From Strongyloides papillosus (lineage: Eukaryota > Nematoda > Chromadorea > Rhabditida > Strongyloididae): a DNA stretch of 64,000 nt. Where the stretch lies: the NCBI GenBank assembly GCA_005656395.1, contig SRSI01000048.1, positions 1,922,001 to 1,986,000 on the forward strand. Reading direction: 5' to 3'. The first letter of the stretch is position 1; the number at the start of each line of letters is the position of its first letter. The notes beneath the pieces are model-generated. The model ran no database searches and was not told the origin of the DNA. It worked only from the letters and a program-made list of their open reading frames with translations. Shown in pieces: positions 35,780 to 48,061 of this stretch. The position numbers were made by a program, and so were the translations under genes.

Positions 35780-37002
35780 AAAATATTTAATAAAATATTA
35801 TTTGATATATGTAATTATAAAATAATTAACATTACAACATACTTTTATATTCAAAAAATAAAAAATTATTTATATGTTTTTTTTTATTTTTGTTCTGTCA
35901 CCAATTATTTATATAATTTAGAAACAACAATTGAAGATTCTCCCAATAAAAACAAATGATTACATCAATTAATTTTTAAAAAAAAAACCCACACAACTAT
36001 TTGTAGATACAATAGCAAAAAAATAAATAAAAACAATCTTTTCAATAATAGTGTAACTTTTTTTTAAAATTAGTCAGGCATTAAATAATATAATAATTTG
36101 CCATCCACCACCTGTAAATAAAGGTTCTCCTTCCTATTATGTTATTTTTTACTAAAAAAGATTTTTAAAAGTATTGAAATCGTCTTTTTTTATTTACTCC
36201 ATCCCATTACAAAACATTTTTTAACCTCTACACTCTAATTATTATTATGTATATTGTTATAGATCCTTGAATCAACTTTAAATCAAAACCATTTATATAT
36301 AACTCTCCCCCCACTGCCAAGGTCATTCTTTTATAAACTACCTTATCAAAGGCTTTCTAAAAACATACACCTGCAACGGTATGAGGTAAATTTTTATATA
36401 TTTAAGTTTTTATTAATAAATGAAACGGTATCCACCTCTTCTTCCTCTATTTCAAGTATACTCAATTACTACTAATACTAATTATTATCATTATTATTGT
36501 GGTCCAGATCTATCAACTTTGTTATAATGTTAATATTATCTTCTATATATTATTCAAATATTTTTATCCCTTCCTAATTATCAAAAATTATTATGTGAAG
36601 GTGAAAAAGATTAAGTTTACATGCTAAAACATTTTATACTTCCAAATATATACCCCATCATCCTTAATTATATCTATAATTATCAAACAGTAATTATAAG
36701 CTTTTACTTTTATTGTTATAATAAAAATAAAAAAGAAATAGACCAGGTTTTATGTAGGTGTTTACAAAAAGATTAGAAAATGTTGCTACAAAAATATTTC
36801 ATATTTATTAATTACAATATTACTATACAAAATTATTTTTTATCTATCTTACTTTTCATGTCTTTAAAATATTAATCTATTTTATAAAAGTTTTTAGATT
36901 ATTTTTACTATTGCTACTTTTTTGGTGTAACTAAAATATAAACATTGAGAGTGCAATATATTTGAAAAATTAATTATTATTATTACTATTTTGTGTTGTC
37001 AA
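35780..37002. other. Intergenic gap, nothing recognised
   Basis: About 1.2 kb of AT-rich, pyrimidine-rich sequence upstream of the ZP gene; no exon seen. Confidence 0.45.
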
Positions 37003-38878
37003 ATGATATTGAAAGTTACATTACTATTTTTTTCCTATTTTATACAATATTAACTCAAAGTATACCACCATTGAATCCTAATATTCCTCCACCATATAAT
37101 GATGATAATAAAGTTAAAGGTAATACTAATGATAATAAAAATTAGTCAACTATAATTTAGAGGTTAATGCAATGTGTAGCAAGAATGGTATAACAGCATC
37201 AATAGCTTTTGAAAAACCGTTTTCAGGAAAGATTTTCTCCATCAATTACTCAAATACTCATGAATGTATCTACTATAATGGGGGAACCTTCATTGATAAT
37301 CCATTACTTTTTACAATACCCATAAATGGTTGTGGAACAAGAATAACAAAAAATACCAGAAATATTATTGATAGTATGGAAAATCAAATATATGTACAAA
37401 TGAATAAGTATTCAAAGACAATCTTTGACCATCAATACTCTTTTATCTGCGAATTGGCACTTGATCCAATATTATCAGAATCTTTTGGTACCCAACAAAA
37501 AGGTTTATCAATTGATGGTGATCCTGATAGTGATATTCCAAGACCTGAACTACTTTTAAATTATAGAAATTTACAATTTCCATTGCCACATAAAGAACCA
37601 ATGCTACCAAAATACATTAAACCCATTATTGTTGATGAGATTTCTAAGAGTATTGATGAATTAAATAAAGAAAATAATAACTTTGATGAAGGTAAAAGAA
37701 AACTTCTTAGTGATACATTTAAAAAATTAGTTGATGAAAATTTAAAAGAAGCCAATAATTTTGTTTTTAATAGTAAAAAATCCCAGGAATACAGGAAAAT
37801 TGAGAATGGCTTTTTAGTTAATGACGTTAGTAGTACTGTAGGGACAACAGCCTCTGAAATGTCATCAGAATCACCATTAACAACAACCCAAAAATCATCA
37901 ACAGCCAAGAGAAGGGATATGAAACTTAAAACAACAGTTCATCATTTAAATGATAATAGTATTATAAAACCTGCAAAAGAAGTGGAAGAAAGAAAGATAA
38001 ATGAATCTGAGATAGCCTTACCAACAACAAATTTGGTAGCAAATCAAACAATAGATATAAATAAAAAATTTACCGACATCCTCCTGGAGATTCAAAAGGG
38101 AGAAGGTCCATATAATGATACAGTTAACACGCCATTAAGATTAGGTGATGTTCTAACATTAGTAATAAAAGGAAAAGCTTCTAAAACACCAACACAATAC
38201 AATATGTTTGTTCATTCATGTTATGCTTCAGGTTCCTCCAAAGGTGATCGTGTCCCATTGATTGATAAAGATGGATGTCCAATAAATAATCAAATAATAG
38301 GAAAATTACAAAGAACTAAAAATACTTATGGTGATACTTTATATTATTTTAAGATGAGAACATTTAAGTTTCCTGGAAATGATAATGTATTTTTTTCGTG
38401 TTCAGTTGAGACAAGTACCAATACCTATCCTGAGATATGTCCTAAGGGAGATGATAAAATGAATAGGTTAAAAAGAACTCTAAATAAAAATGACGATAAA
38501 AATAGAAATACTTTCGTTGTTTTTGATAATATTAAAGTTGAGGATGATAATAGTACTACAGATAACGAAAAAGCAAACCGTTCAAAGGATAATCTTCAGT
38601 CATCGTCAACTAATATCTTATCAAATTACTATATTCTTATCCCATTAATCCTTCTGCCTTTATTATTAATTTGTTGTTGTTGTTTGTGCTTGCGATGTTA
38701 CTGTAAAAATATGGAGAAATCACCAAATAAACCTTCAAGAATAATATCAACACCAATCCCTAAAGTTCCATCAGCACAACATTTTGCCTCTGAAAGAAAC
38801 TCTAATTCACTTCCTGTTTTTTCTTTTGACAAAATTGGTAAAAGAAAAATGTCAATTTTCACTGAAGCATCCTCATAG
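37003..38878 (+). CDS. ZP-domain (cuticlin-like) type I membrane protein
   Basis: Exons 37003-37119 and 37161-38878; 611 residues once one T is added to the T7 run at 37027-37033. With that base the N-terminus becomes a clear signal peptide followed by a Pro/Asn-rich spacer and joins in phase to EVNAMCSKNG. ZP-N half: MCSKNGITASIAFEKPFSGK, INGCGTRIT, SFICELA. A long acidic, Ser/Thr-rich insert with many Lys follows, then ZP-C: RLGDVLTLVIKGK, FVHSCYASGSS, DKDGCPINNQIIG, FFSCSVETSTN. A transmembrane helix (YYILIPLILLPLLLICCC) and a 55-residue cytosolic tail end it. The insert between ZP halves is unusually long. Such proteins form apical extracellular matrix or cuticle ridges. As typed in the window, the start would be read as a truncated frame. 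Confidence 0.8.
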
Positions 38879-39072
38879 AACAATTTACTTCATAGTTATC
38901 TTTAAAAATAACATTTCCGGTAAACAAACTCTTTATTCTATCAATAATTATTATATATATACAAAAATCGTTATAATACATTTATATAAATAAAAAACAC
39001 TAAAATGTTAGAGGTGTATTTTTTTAATAAAATTAAAACATCAACAACTAAGTTCTTGAAAAATATTATTAA

Positions 39073-41184
39073 TTATGGGGTAAGGATAGTTGATTTCTCT
39101 TGTTCCATCAAACCACCCATGATCTTATTGATTCTTGATATCATTTGACTGGAGTCACCTAATAAACCAGCTGAAACAAGTGCATTGTCATATACCTGTT
39201 CCAATACTAATCCAGCCAACTCCTTATTTTTCTTTTTTAATTTCATTGCTCCGGCTATAACAGGATGATTCATAGATAATATTAATGTTGGTTTAAGGAA
39301 TGCAATATATTCCATATTTTTGATTTGTCCTGTTCTAAGTAGATTTCTAACGGCCGTATGGTCAACATTAGAAATTGTAAGGACTGCTGGGTGATCTGAT
39401 TGACGATATGATGGTTGGACTTTGTCAACCTTTGTTTGTCCTAATGATTCCTTAACAAATGTTAAAAATTCTTCTTTCTCCATGTTGGTACTTTGTCCTT
39501 TATTTGTTTCATCATCCAATTTGGATCCCTCGTTCTTAACCCACTGTTCAACCGGTGCCAAACTTTTCCTATCATATTGTGGTAAATGTGACATAACAAT
39601 CTCATCAGCTGGATCATAAATAAATAATACTTCATAACCATTATTTTTAAACATCTCATAATATGGAGAGGATTCAGCTAATTGACGGTTTGGTGTATAT
39701 AAATAATAGATCTCTTTTTGGTTTTCTTTCATTCTTTCTACATATTCTTTTAATGTTGTTACTTCACCTTTTTTCAATTTTGAACTTTCAAATAACAATA
39801 AATTAGAGATTGATTCTTTGATTGATTGATCTGTCTCCAGACAGATACCCTCCTTAAAGTACATTGAATAACCATTGTAAAAATTAACATACTTCACACG
39901 ATCTTTCTTCTGTTGACTCATGAAAAATGACATAATTTTTTCTGTTAAAACTTTCTTAAGTTTCAATATTATTTTATCCATCTGAATCAACTCTCTTGAT
40001 AAATTTAATGGTACGTCCTCACTATCAACAACACCAACTAAAAATCTTAAATATCCTGGCAGTAATTCTTTTGCATTTGCTTTGATTAAAACATTACGAG
40101 CATACAGTGATACCGTACAGTCTGAAGATGATGCGGCATACTCAAGTTGAGTGACTTTATGGGTTGGTACATATAATAATGCACGAATTGATAATGGGAC
40201 ATCTGTTTTGTAGTGAATTGTGTATTGTGGCCTTTCAGGTGCTAAATGTTGATGATGCGTCTTAACTAACTGGCGGTAGAAGTTCTCATTCATCTCATCT
40301 GTAACTTCTCTTGGATGTTTAGTCCATAATGCGTTCATTGTATTGATTCTTTCACCATCCAATAATATTGGTACTGTTATAAAGTATGAGTATTTACTTA
40401 TGACATCTTTTATTACTGATGATTTGGAAAATTTAGAACATTCACCGTCTTTTAATTCTATTTCTATTCTTGTTCCAAACGGTATGTCATCAGTAACTTT
40501 TTCTATCTTATATCCAGTAGCACCATCCCATGTCCAGGTTAATCCCTCATTACTACCTATTTTTTTTGTTGAAACTTTTATTTTATCGGCTACAATAAAA
40601 GCTGAATAAAAACCAACACCAAATTGTCCTATAATCTGTTCGGCAGATGTCTTTCCTTTATTTACATCTTTGAAGTCTTTTGATCCTGATTTTGCTATTG
40701 TACCAAGGCAATTTATTAGGTCATCTCTATTCATACCTATTCCTGTATCCGTTATCACAAGACGTCTGTTGCTTTCATCAGTCTCTATTCTGATTTCAAG
40801 AGGATTCTCCACACCAGAAGCAGAGGCATCGGCAGGCTCAGACATCTCCCTACAACGTCTTTTCTCAACAGCATCACTAGCATTTGATATTAATTCACGA
40901 ATAAATACCTGAAAAGTTATGATGATAAAGAAAAATCATTAATACCATACCTCTTGATCAGAGTATAGACTTTCAGCAACAATATTTAGAAGATTTTTAA
41001 CCTCAGCATGAAATTCAAATTTCTCAACTGCTGGTGTTTCTTTAGTACCTGTTACTGTTGAAAAATGGGCTACACTCCTAGGTATATAATTATCTCCATT
41101 AATAACTCCTGGTACTATCTGCCTTTCAATGGTATTAATAAGTCTCCCATAATATCTAAATTTAAGGAATGATCTTGATAACAT
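39073..41184 (-). CDS. Mitochondrial HSP90 chaperone TRAP1
   Basis: Exons 41184-40951 and 40908-39073, 42-bp intron, 689 residues. N-terminus MLSRSFLKFRYYGRLINTIE is an Arg-rich amphipathic presequence. GHKL ATPase signatures: ELISNASDA (catalytic Glu and Mg-binding Asn), DTGIGM, GQFGVGFYSAF. The middle domain keeps LNLSRELIQ, and the C-terminal dimerisation region is present, without the charged linker or MEEVD of cytosolic HSP90, as expected for TRAP1. It folds clients in the mitochondrial matrix. The exon junction SDQE/VFIRELISNASDA is exact. Length matches animal TRAP1 (about 700). Tail to tail with the ZP gene, 194 bp apart. Confidence 0.93.
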
Positions 41185-41869
41185 TCTTAAATTAAAACTA
41201 TAAATTAATAATTATATAAAAACAATAGTTTAATATAACAACTTCTTAATAAATATTTGAAGGAAGAGACGATTAACCAAGGTAAAATTCATCACTCTCC
41301 ATTACATCTACCTACAGAGATTAGAATACTAAAGAATGGAGTCTCTCATAAAATAAACAAAAATTGAATTATAAACTATTTGAAAAAAATTTGTTTTAAC
41401 TTTAAAGTAAAAGAAAACAGTAGTTTGTTTTAATAACAAAGAACAACTTTTAAAAATAACAAATAATACTTGTGAATATTATCATTAAAGTTGATAACAG
41501 GAGAAAAATTACAATTTAATGAGATTTCGGTGTAAGAGAGAGTAAAAAGTAGATAGAACGTCGATTCACCAAGTTAATTGAATTATATTTTTTCCCAATG
41601 CAAAAAAACAACCGATTTTTTTTATAACAAAATGATAAACAGTTTAAAAAAGGTAGTTGAAAGCCGATAACAATAAAAAAATTATTAAATTTATTATCCT
41701 GTTATCATAAACAAAGTATGGAGCAATAACATAACGCTATTCCAAATAATGTATAAGCAAAAGGTATGATAAGTAACTCAAGATATTTTTAGACATGTGA
41801 ATAAATCTTTTAGATGTCCTTGTCTGTCTAAGTACTTAATACTTGTCCTTTTCTTCTGCATTTCTGAAT

Positions 41870-42170
41870 CTAACACTAAAAGTTCTGAAACCAGCACTTC
41901 TTGTCCATGAATCTTCTAAATCCTCCACTTTTCAACCATGAAACCCATATGAAGACCCCAAATCCGACAAAAAGAAATTTTCGGAATTTTTGAAACCAAC
42001 TTTTCCATCCACAAATACTGTTTGAAACTTCTGAATCCGTAATAAAAATTTTTGAATCCTGTGGTTTCATCCATGGATATTTTGAATTTCCAACTTTTCA
42101 TCCATGAAACTCATATGAAACCCCCGAATTCGGCATAAAAAATTTTTGAATCCCTGAATCCATCGTAATT
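41870..42170. repeat. Degenerate tandem repeat block
   Basis: Units containing CCA(A)CTTTTCA[AT]CCATGAAAC, C[CT]CATATGAA, then A[AT]TC[CG]G.C(A)TAAAAA.TTTTTGAATCC recur at about 41925, 41990 and 42090, so a unit of roughly 90-165 bp is partly repeated and diverged. The overlapping open frames across it are repeat artefacts. Confidence 0.55.
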
Positions 42171-42270
42171 ACCTATGGATACAAATTTATCAAAAATTGT
42201 CATACCCATATTATGCAGGTCTTGCCCATCTTATGCTGATCTACGTTTGTCTTTATATTATCTCTCGTCT

Positions 42271-42315
42271 AGATAAGTTACATCTTATGCAGATCTGCAC
42301 AAGATGAACTTATCT
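42271..42315. repeat. 45-bp near-perfect palindrome
   Basis: The sequence from AGATAAGTT to AACTTATCT is self-complementary around the core TGCAGATCTGCA, with only about three unpaired positions. A similar CATCTTATGCTGATCT lies just upstream at about 42219-42234. It may form a cruciform or mark a small inverted-repeat element. Confidence 0.7.
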
Positions 42316-43032
42316 TCGGTTAACTGGATATTGATACCATTTATTAGTAAGAAGTTCCTCAATATTAAGTCTGTACTTCATCTACACTTGAGCAAAATTC
42401 AAATTTAAGCAAAAAGAAACTGACGTATAAGAATACTAGTGTTGTTTCAACCAGTAAGCAATATTTATATTTAGCTTTGAGCATTATATCACTGAATAAA
42501 TCGTGTCGGGAAAATGAAAGTAAAACTTAAGTTGGCAATTTTTTTGATAAATTACCTTTTTAAAAAGCTAATAAGTTGATTTTCAACCCGAACAATTCAA
42601 TTTTACATTCTTAAAATGAAATAAAAAGTATTAGCTTTCATTTTTTTTTGTTTTTTCCTCATTTTTATAAATATCCTTTAACGTTTCCCTTTTAGAATAA
42701 AGATAAAAGGTTTAAAAAAATTATTTATTGACTTTAAAGGTATATCATTTGTTAATCCAAAGAACAGTTTCAAGAATGTTAATTATTTTACATAAAAACT
42801 TCAGGGAATCATGGGACTTTATAAATATATCATTTACTTATTTCTGATAGTTTATGGTTGGATTGAGATATTATTTCAAGAAGGACTTTTATAGTAATAT
42901 GTATGTATGGAAAAAAAGATTGATATATTATCAAGAATGGTGCATCAAATGAAGTTCCACTTGTAAAACCAAGAATTTTAAATCATTAAATAATAAATTT
43001 ATCTCATTTCAAATGTGAATATATAGTATTTT

Positions 43033-43390
43033 CTAAGAATTAATAAAATCTTTAAAAAATTTATCTTTTCCGTTTCCTAAAATTTTAAGTGATATAGTGT
43101 TATATAAAATAAATGCATAAACATCACTTGATAAGGTACCATAAAACTCCGGAACAGGAACATTAAAGTTATCTTTAAAAATTATTCGACAATAAAGACC
43201 CTTCTTCAAAACAACAATTCAAATATATGTCTTTCTTGGAGATTGATGATACTAATAGTGTTAATAAATTTTAAAATTGTCAACAAAATAGCATAAAATT
43301 TTATACGTGGTACATCTTTATTTTTAATGTACATATTAAGCATTACATAAGCATAGACATGTGTTAACAGAAGAGTTAATATAAAAACAT
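43033..43390 (-). pseudogene. Possible secreted-protein gene broken by two frameshifts
   Basis: On the minus strand, an ATG at 43390 leads into a hydrophobic, signal-peptide-like stretch only if the five-base run at 43383-43387 is one longer; a second one-base shift at 43208-43211 would link two open segments ending at TAG 43033-43035, about 119 codons in all. The product is not recognised. Stitching frames can create false genes, so this is a weak call. Confidence 0.25.
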
Positions 43391-43641
43391 TTTATATAAT
43401 ATTTATTTTCCTTATTCCATCCACAAGAACAGTTATCTTTCCTTCCAATTCATAACTTCTCTTCATACACCATATATTTATATTCGTAATATTAACAAAT
43501 AATAATTTGAAAAATTATTATATTTTTCTCCTAAATATATGTAATAGACTTATATATACATATCTCCTTTTTAATTGTTTAACAGATGATTGATTCTACA
43601 AATTAAAATGTATAATATGTTTATATACTTATTTAAAAAGT

Positions 43642-45595
43642 ATGTTCAGTGAACCTGTTGTAAATTTTGATAACAAGAGTAATAAGAAACTCCATACAAA
43701 TAATCTGTTACCTAAGAAAGAGGCAAACTTTAATAAAGAAATAAACTATAAAAATAGAGTATTTCATAGTAAAAGTACCTATACTACTCCTATTATTTCT
43801 ATTAATGGATATCTTGAAAATTATTATAAGAATTTATTAAAAAAAAATAGTTTTTGTGATAATTCAATAGAGAAAAATCGTCATTGTAGGTATTGTGATA
43901 ATTTTAAACTACCTAATGACAATTATATTAGAGAAAAAAGTTAGTTTACCTTTTTTTAAACTATAAAATAATACATATACTTATTTTATTAGATAAACTT
44001 TCAAGCCTTCCTATAAATAAATCTAATTGGTGGAATGAGATAAACCAAGGGTGGAGAAAAAGAGTCATGGTATACAACACATATATCGAAGTTGATAAGC
44101 CCTTAAATTTAATGAATGATCCAAGAGTATTCCGTGGATCAGTGATAGCTAAACAAAGAGAATACCAACGGGCAAAACGTGAAAATGAAAAAAGAAGGCT
44201 AGAAGAGTTAAAATATAAAACAAATATATTAAGGTCAAAGTTAGAGCAATCATTTAAAGAACAAAATAATCACTCACAAAATATAAATGGTATAGATTAT
44301 CATAAAAAGAATGATTATTCCTTATCACAACACAATAAAACGAATATTTTAAAAAATTTACCTAAGCTTAATGGTCCTTTAGGAATAACGAGAAGATTCT
44401 TTAATATCGAAGAAAAGATCCCTTACAATGAAATGGATAAAGGAACAATATATAGAGATGATGAAGTATCTAATAACAGTGGTGAAAAACTTTATAGAAG
44501 ACCAAGAAAATTTGATAGAAGTAGGAGTGGTAAATCAAAATTACTACCACTAAGAAAAGAAGTTGGAAATAGAAGTTTAAGTGCTGAATATGGAAAAATT
44601 CAACAATTAAGAAGAGAAAATTATTCTTTAAATAAATACAATCCTAATTTTACTAGTGTTAAGTTTGTACCCATAGAAAATGATCATAGATTTCATAAGG
44701 ATGTCAATTCTAGCAGAGATATTACTAGTAAGTTAAAAATTAAAGGCAAACTAATTGCTGATATCTGATTCTGTTGTTTTTTAGCTAAAGTTATTCCAAC
44801 CATTTTTAGTAGTGATAATAATAATGATCCTTATTACAATTCTCAAAAACATAAAAGAACATTGGTAAATCTTAATAAAGTTCCCCATAATTCAGTATCT
44901 ACACCCCCATCTTATGTTGATACAGAAGTTCAAACACAAGAAGTGAGTTTATTCTCTTACATTTTCAATAATATTTTTATTTTATCTAGGACATTGAAGA
45001 ATACCTAACATCAATATGTAGTGAGTTATCAATAAATGCAATATCAAATGCCATTTACAACTTAAAATCAGATGATGAAATAGAAAAATTAAAAAATGAT
45101 AAAGTAATAATAAAAAATAATTTAATAAAGGAGAAAGAAAAATTAGTGAATTTAGAAAAAATAATTCACGATAAAGAAAACACAGAAGAAGAGTTACTCC
45201 GTCAAAGAGACGAGATGAAACATTTAATAAAACTTCTAGAATCACGAAAAATGGCTTACTTTACAGTTAATGATGTTATTGAAACTTCAATATCAAATTT
45301 ATTAGATAATGATTTAATAAAAGAGATACCAAAATATAAATCAGTAGCCAATGATACAACTGATCTTGTGAAGAGAAATAAAATATATAAAATGAATTTC
45401 AAAGAAATAGAATTTGATTTTATGCCATGGATTATTCATCGTGCCGAAAAAATTGCCTTCCAAAGGAGAGCCGAAAGAGAGTTAAGAGAAGCTATGTTTA
45501 GCAAACATCCTGTTGTAAGGAATGAAGCTAAGAAAGCTCTTAGAGAATTTATTAAAGATGCTGAGAAGTTACATTATAAACCATATAAATTTTAA
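43642..45595 (+). CDS. Radial spoke protein 3 (RSPH3)-like protein
   Basis: Four exons: 43642-43939, 43993-44727, 44785-44942 and 44990-45595, in phase, 598 residues. Features matching the RSPH3 family: NLMNDPRVFRGSVIAKQREY in exon 2 (family: NIMyDrRVvRGNTYA..Q), TPPSYVDTEVQTQE/DIEEYL across the exon 3/4 junction (family: VDVQTExYLEEI), a long charged coiled coil, and IEFDFMPWIIHRAEK near the end (family: IEIGFLPWLMNEV). In ciliates and vertebrates RSPH3 is the stalk and kinase-anchoring subunit of the axonemal radial spoke. The first exon (Asn/Lys-rich, one CRYC) has no counterpart I know. Classical models hold that nematodes lack motile cilia, so function here is open. Confidence 0.65.
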
Positions 45596-45728
45596 CAATA
45601 AAATTTGAATATATCATTAAATTATATTGAATATTTAAATAAAATAATATTCACATTCTAATTTTCTCCGATTATTGAAATTTCAAGTTTATTTATTGGT
45701 AAATTATCGTCATTTTATTAGTTTTTTA

Positions 45729-46391
45729 ATGTACTCTTTAGTTATTTGGTTCATCATCATTCCTTTCATTGGGAATACCAAGGGATGTAAAATTTTTTTC
45801 CTTCGTGATGCGTATTATGAATTAGAATTAATTATAAATACTGATATAGTAACTAGAACAAACTTAAGTGTATATGCTTTTGTTGGGAGATCATATAAAC
45901 ATCCGCCATCATCAAAGATTCCACCACATGAAAGAACAAGAATTTCTTATTTATATGGAGTAAAATTATTTGATAATAAAACTTCGACGGATTTTTTTAG
46001 TGTCAAAGGTGAAAATTCAAAATTTGAATCAATCACTAAAAGAAGCATTTATAGTCATCCTAATTGTAATAATTATACTTTAATGAAGGAAGACTTAAAC
46101 AATTGTAATGGTCCTCCAAATTTTGTAGCAATTTATTCAACTGGTATTAAGAAAAAGAATCAGTATGAAATTAAAAATTTATATATACAAACTGTATTAC
46201 GAGATGAAAAAGATTATAAAGGTAATAACATTGGCTTACCTCGTCATGAAGAAACTTTTGATATGGGTGAAGTTGAATATGAGGGAACTGTTGATACTTT
46301 GAATATTTTTGATAAGGTGAATGGTAAAATAAAAGCATCTAAAAGAAGAGAAATGGATCCCGTTGATTATATCTTGATGAATCATTTTTAA
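45729..46391 (+). CDS. Secreted orphan protein close behind the RSPH3-like gene
   Basis: Single exon, 220 residues from the ATG at 45729 (MYSLVIWFIIIPFIGNTKG, a signal peptide). An upstream in-frame TTG also reads open but would bury the signal. Mature part has paired Cys (HPNCNNYTL, LNNCNGPPN) and a few N-glycosylation sites. I do not recognise the family; the spread of strands and Cys suggests a small beta-rich secreted fold, without firm support. Only 133 bp separate it from the preceding stop codon, with AATAAA at 45597-45602, which is compatible with an operon and trans-splicing. Confidence 0.6.
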   Translation: MYSLVIWFIIIPFIGNTKGCKIFFLRDAYYELELIINTDIVTRTNLSVYAFVGRSYKHPPSSKIPPHERTRISYLYGVKLFDNKTSTDFFSVKGENSKFESITKRSIYSHPNCNNYTLMKEDLNNCNGPPNFVAIYSTGIKKKNQYEIKNLYIQTVLRDEKDYKGNNIGLPRHEETFDMGEVEYEGTVDTLNIFDKVNGKIKASKRREMDPVDYILMNHF

Positions 46392-48061
46392 AAAAAATGA
46401 GACTATAAATGCTCAAACTTGATTAATTAAAGAATATAAATTATTCTACATAAATACTTCTATAATATTGTATAACTGTTAACCTTATCACAAAAATAAA
46501 CCTTTTTTTATTATTTAGAGTTTTTTTGTTATTGCTAATGGACAATTTTTTCAGTGAAATCAAGTTAATAAATCTACCAACAGGTACAAAAATTTTAACC
46601 TCATAAATAAACCAAATAAAGTTTTTATTTTTTTATCAACAGTAATTTAATAATTTATTTGTTTTATAAGTCTGATAAACCAAATACAACCCAATTACTA
46701 ATAAATAATGTCTGTTAAAAATCTCTTTAATAAATAACTTTTTTTTCCCCTTTCTATTAGTAATTGTTTGTGGTCACTGTATTTTTTTAAAAGATTATAG
46801 AATAATAAATAGGAAGTGTAAATAATAATTATTTTAGGGTTAAATGTATGGACCACACAATATTACACCGTTGACAAGCTTATCATTAAATCCCAATTAA
46901 TACCACAAATTTAATTCAATACAAGTCAAACTTCCTATTTTTCTGTCAAATCAAAAAGTATAAAAAAGTTTTTTATATAAATATTCATATTACCTCATCT
47001 TTCAATGACGAAACTTTTTTACCAATAAATATTTATGTTTAAAATTTGTAACAAGCAGAGGTACATAAATAATTTATATAGTAGTTTGATTAACAATAGA
47101 AAAATGCAAGAAGATTATTTATAGTATCAACCGTCAAATGATAATATTATAATGAGTAATTTTAGGTAAATTCATCGACAAAAACCATTAATAACGATAA
47201 ATGTTTACATGAAATTACCAAAAAGTAATATTTTCATTGGTTTATACAAGTTTTTTTAATCTTTCAGTAATACACCATATATTGATAATAATTTTATTTG
47301 TAAAAACATCAAAATCAACTTTCTCCATTGCTCTCATTGAAAAACATTACAACACATTCTTTAAGAATTATGAATAATTAAAAAAATATCATTTTATGAA
47401 AGCAAATACAAAGCGAAAATAGAACTATGATCTTATTTGTCCAAATTATATAGTTTAATGCTTAAGCAAACAATAAAATTTAATTTAATTTTTTTTCTTT
47501 TATTTACAATGATAAAAATTTACTAACTTATTGGTATTTGATTGAATAGACAACAATTTGTCTTCATCTTTACATTAATATTATACATCAGGTTACAAAA
47601 TTAATAGACCATTAATCGTATAGCCAAATGATAATCTTATCATGAGAAAATAAAACAAAAAAAAATCCTATGACTCATAAAAGAGCGCAAATTAATAATT
47701 CTTTTCGCATAAAATTATTTTGAAAATATCTCATTTTTATCGCAATGAATTTTTTTAAATTGTATTAGCACACCTGGTGTCAGTTGTAAATTTCCATTCT
47801 TTAACATATTTAATAAGGGAAAAAGAGGTACTAAAAAAAAGGGATAAATACAACGACTATAAACAATAAAATGCTAAGTTATATTTGATATTTATGACGT
47901 TAAAAGCCTTATCTTCAATAATCACGCCCCCTAATAATAAAAATGCTACCTTACGCATAGATCAGCGACATTTCGAGTCCTATTTAAAGGTAATTTTTTA
48001 GCACAATATCAATTCTATATTATAAAAATATATTTTCAATTAATATATTCCTTTAAATATT
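46392..48061. other. Intergenic gap with the SXP/RAL-2 promoter at its end
   Basis: About 1.7 kb, AT-rich; no exon recognised. Confidence 0.45.
47908..47988 (+). promoter_or_regulatory. Putative promoter elements of the SXP/RAL-2 gene
   Basis: A GATA-type site CTTATC at 47908-47913, a GC box CACGCCCCCT at 47923-47932 and a TATA-like TATTTAAA at 47981-47988 stand out in otherwise AT-only sequence 75-155 bp before the start codon. GATA sites drive intestinal genes in nematodes; tissue is inferred. Confidence 0.4.

Larger units (their letters stand above)
41185..43641. other. Repeat-bearing intergenic region
   Basis: About 2.45 kb holding the degenerate repeat at 41870-42170, the palindrome at 42271-42315 and a broken minus-strand frame at 43033-43390 (all listed separately). 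The remainder is AT-rich with no recognised feature. Confidence 0.5.

Noticed and set aside
41876..42101. Overlapping minus-strand frames
   Set aside because: They fall in the degenerate tandem repeat and mirror its units.
45675..45728. Longer N-terminus for the secreted orphan
   Set aside because: Begins with TTG and would place the signal peptide internally.
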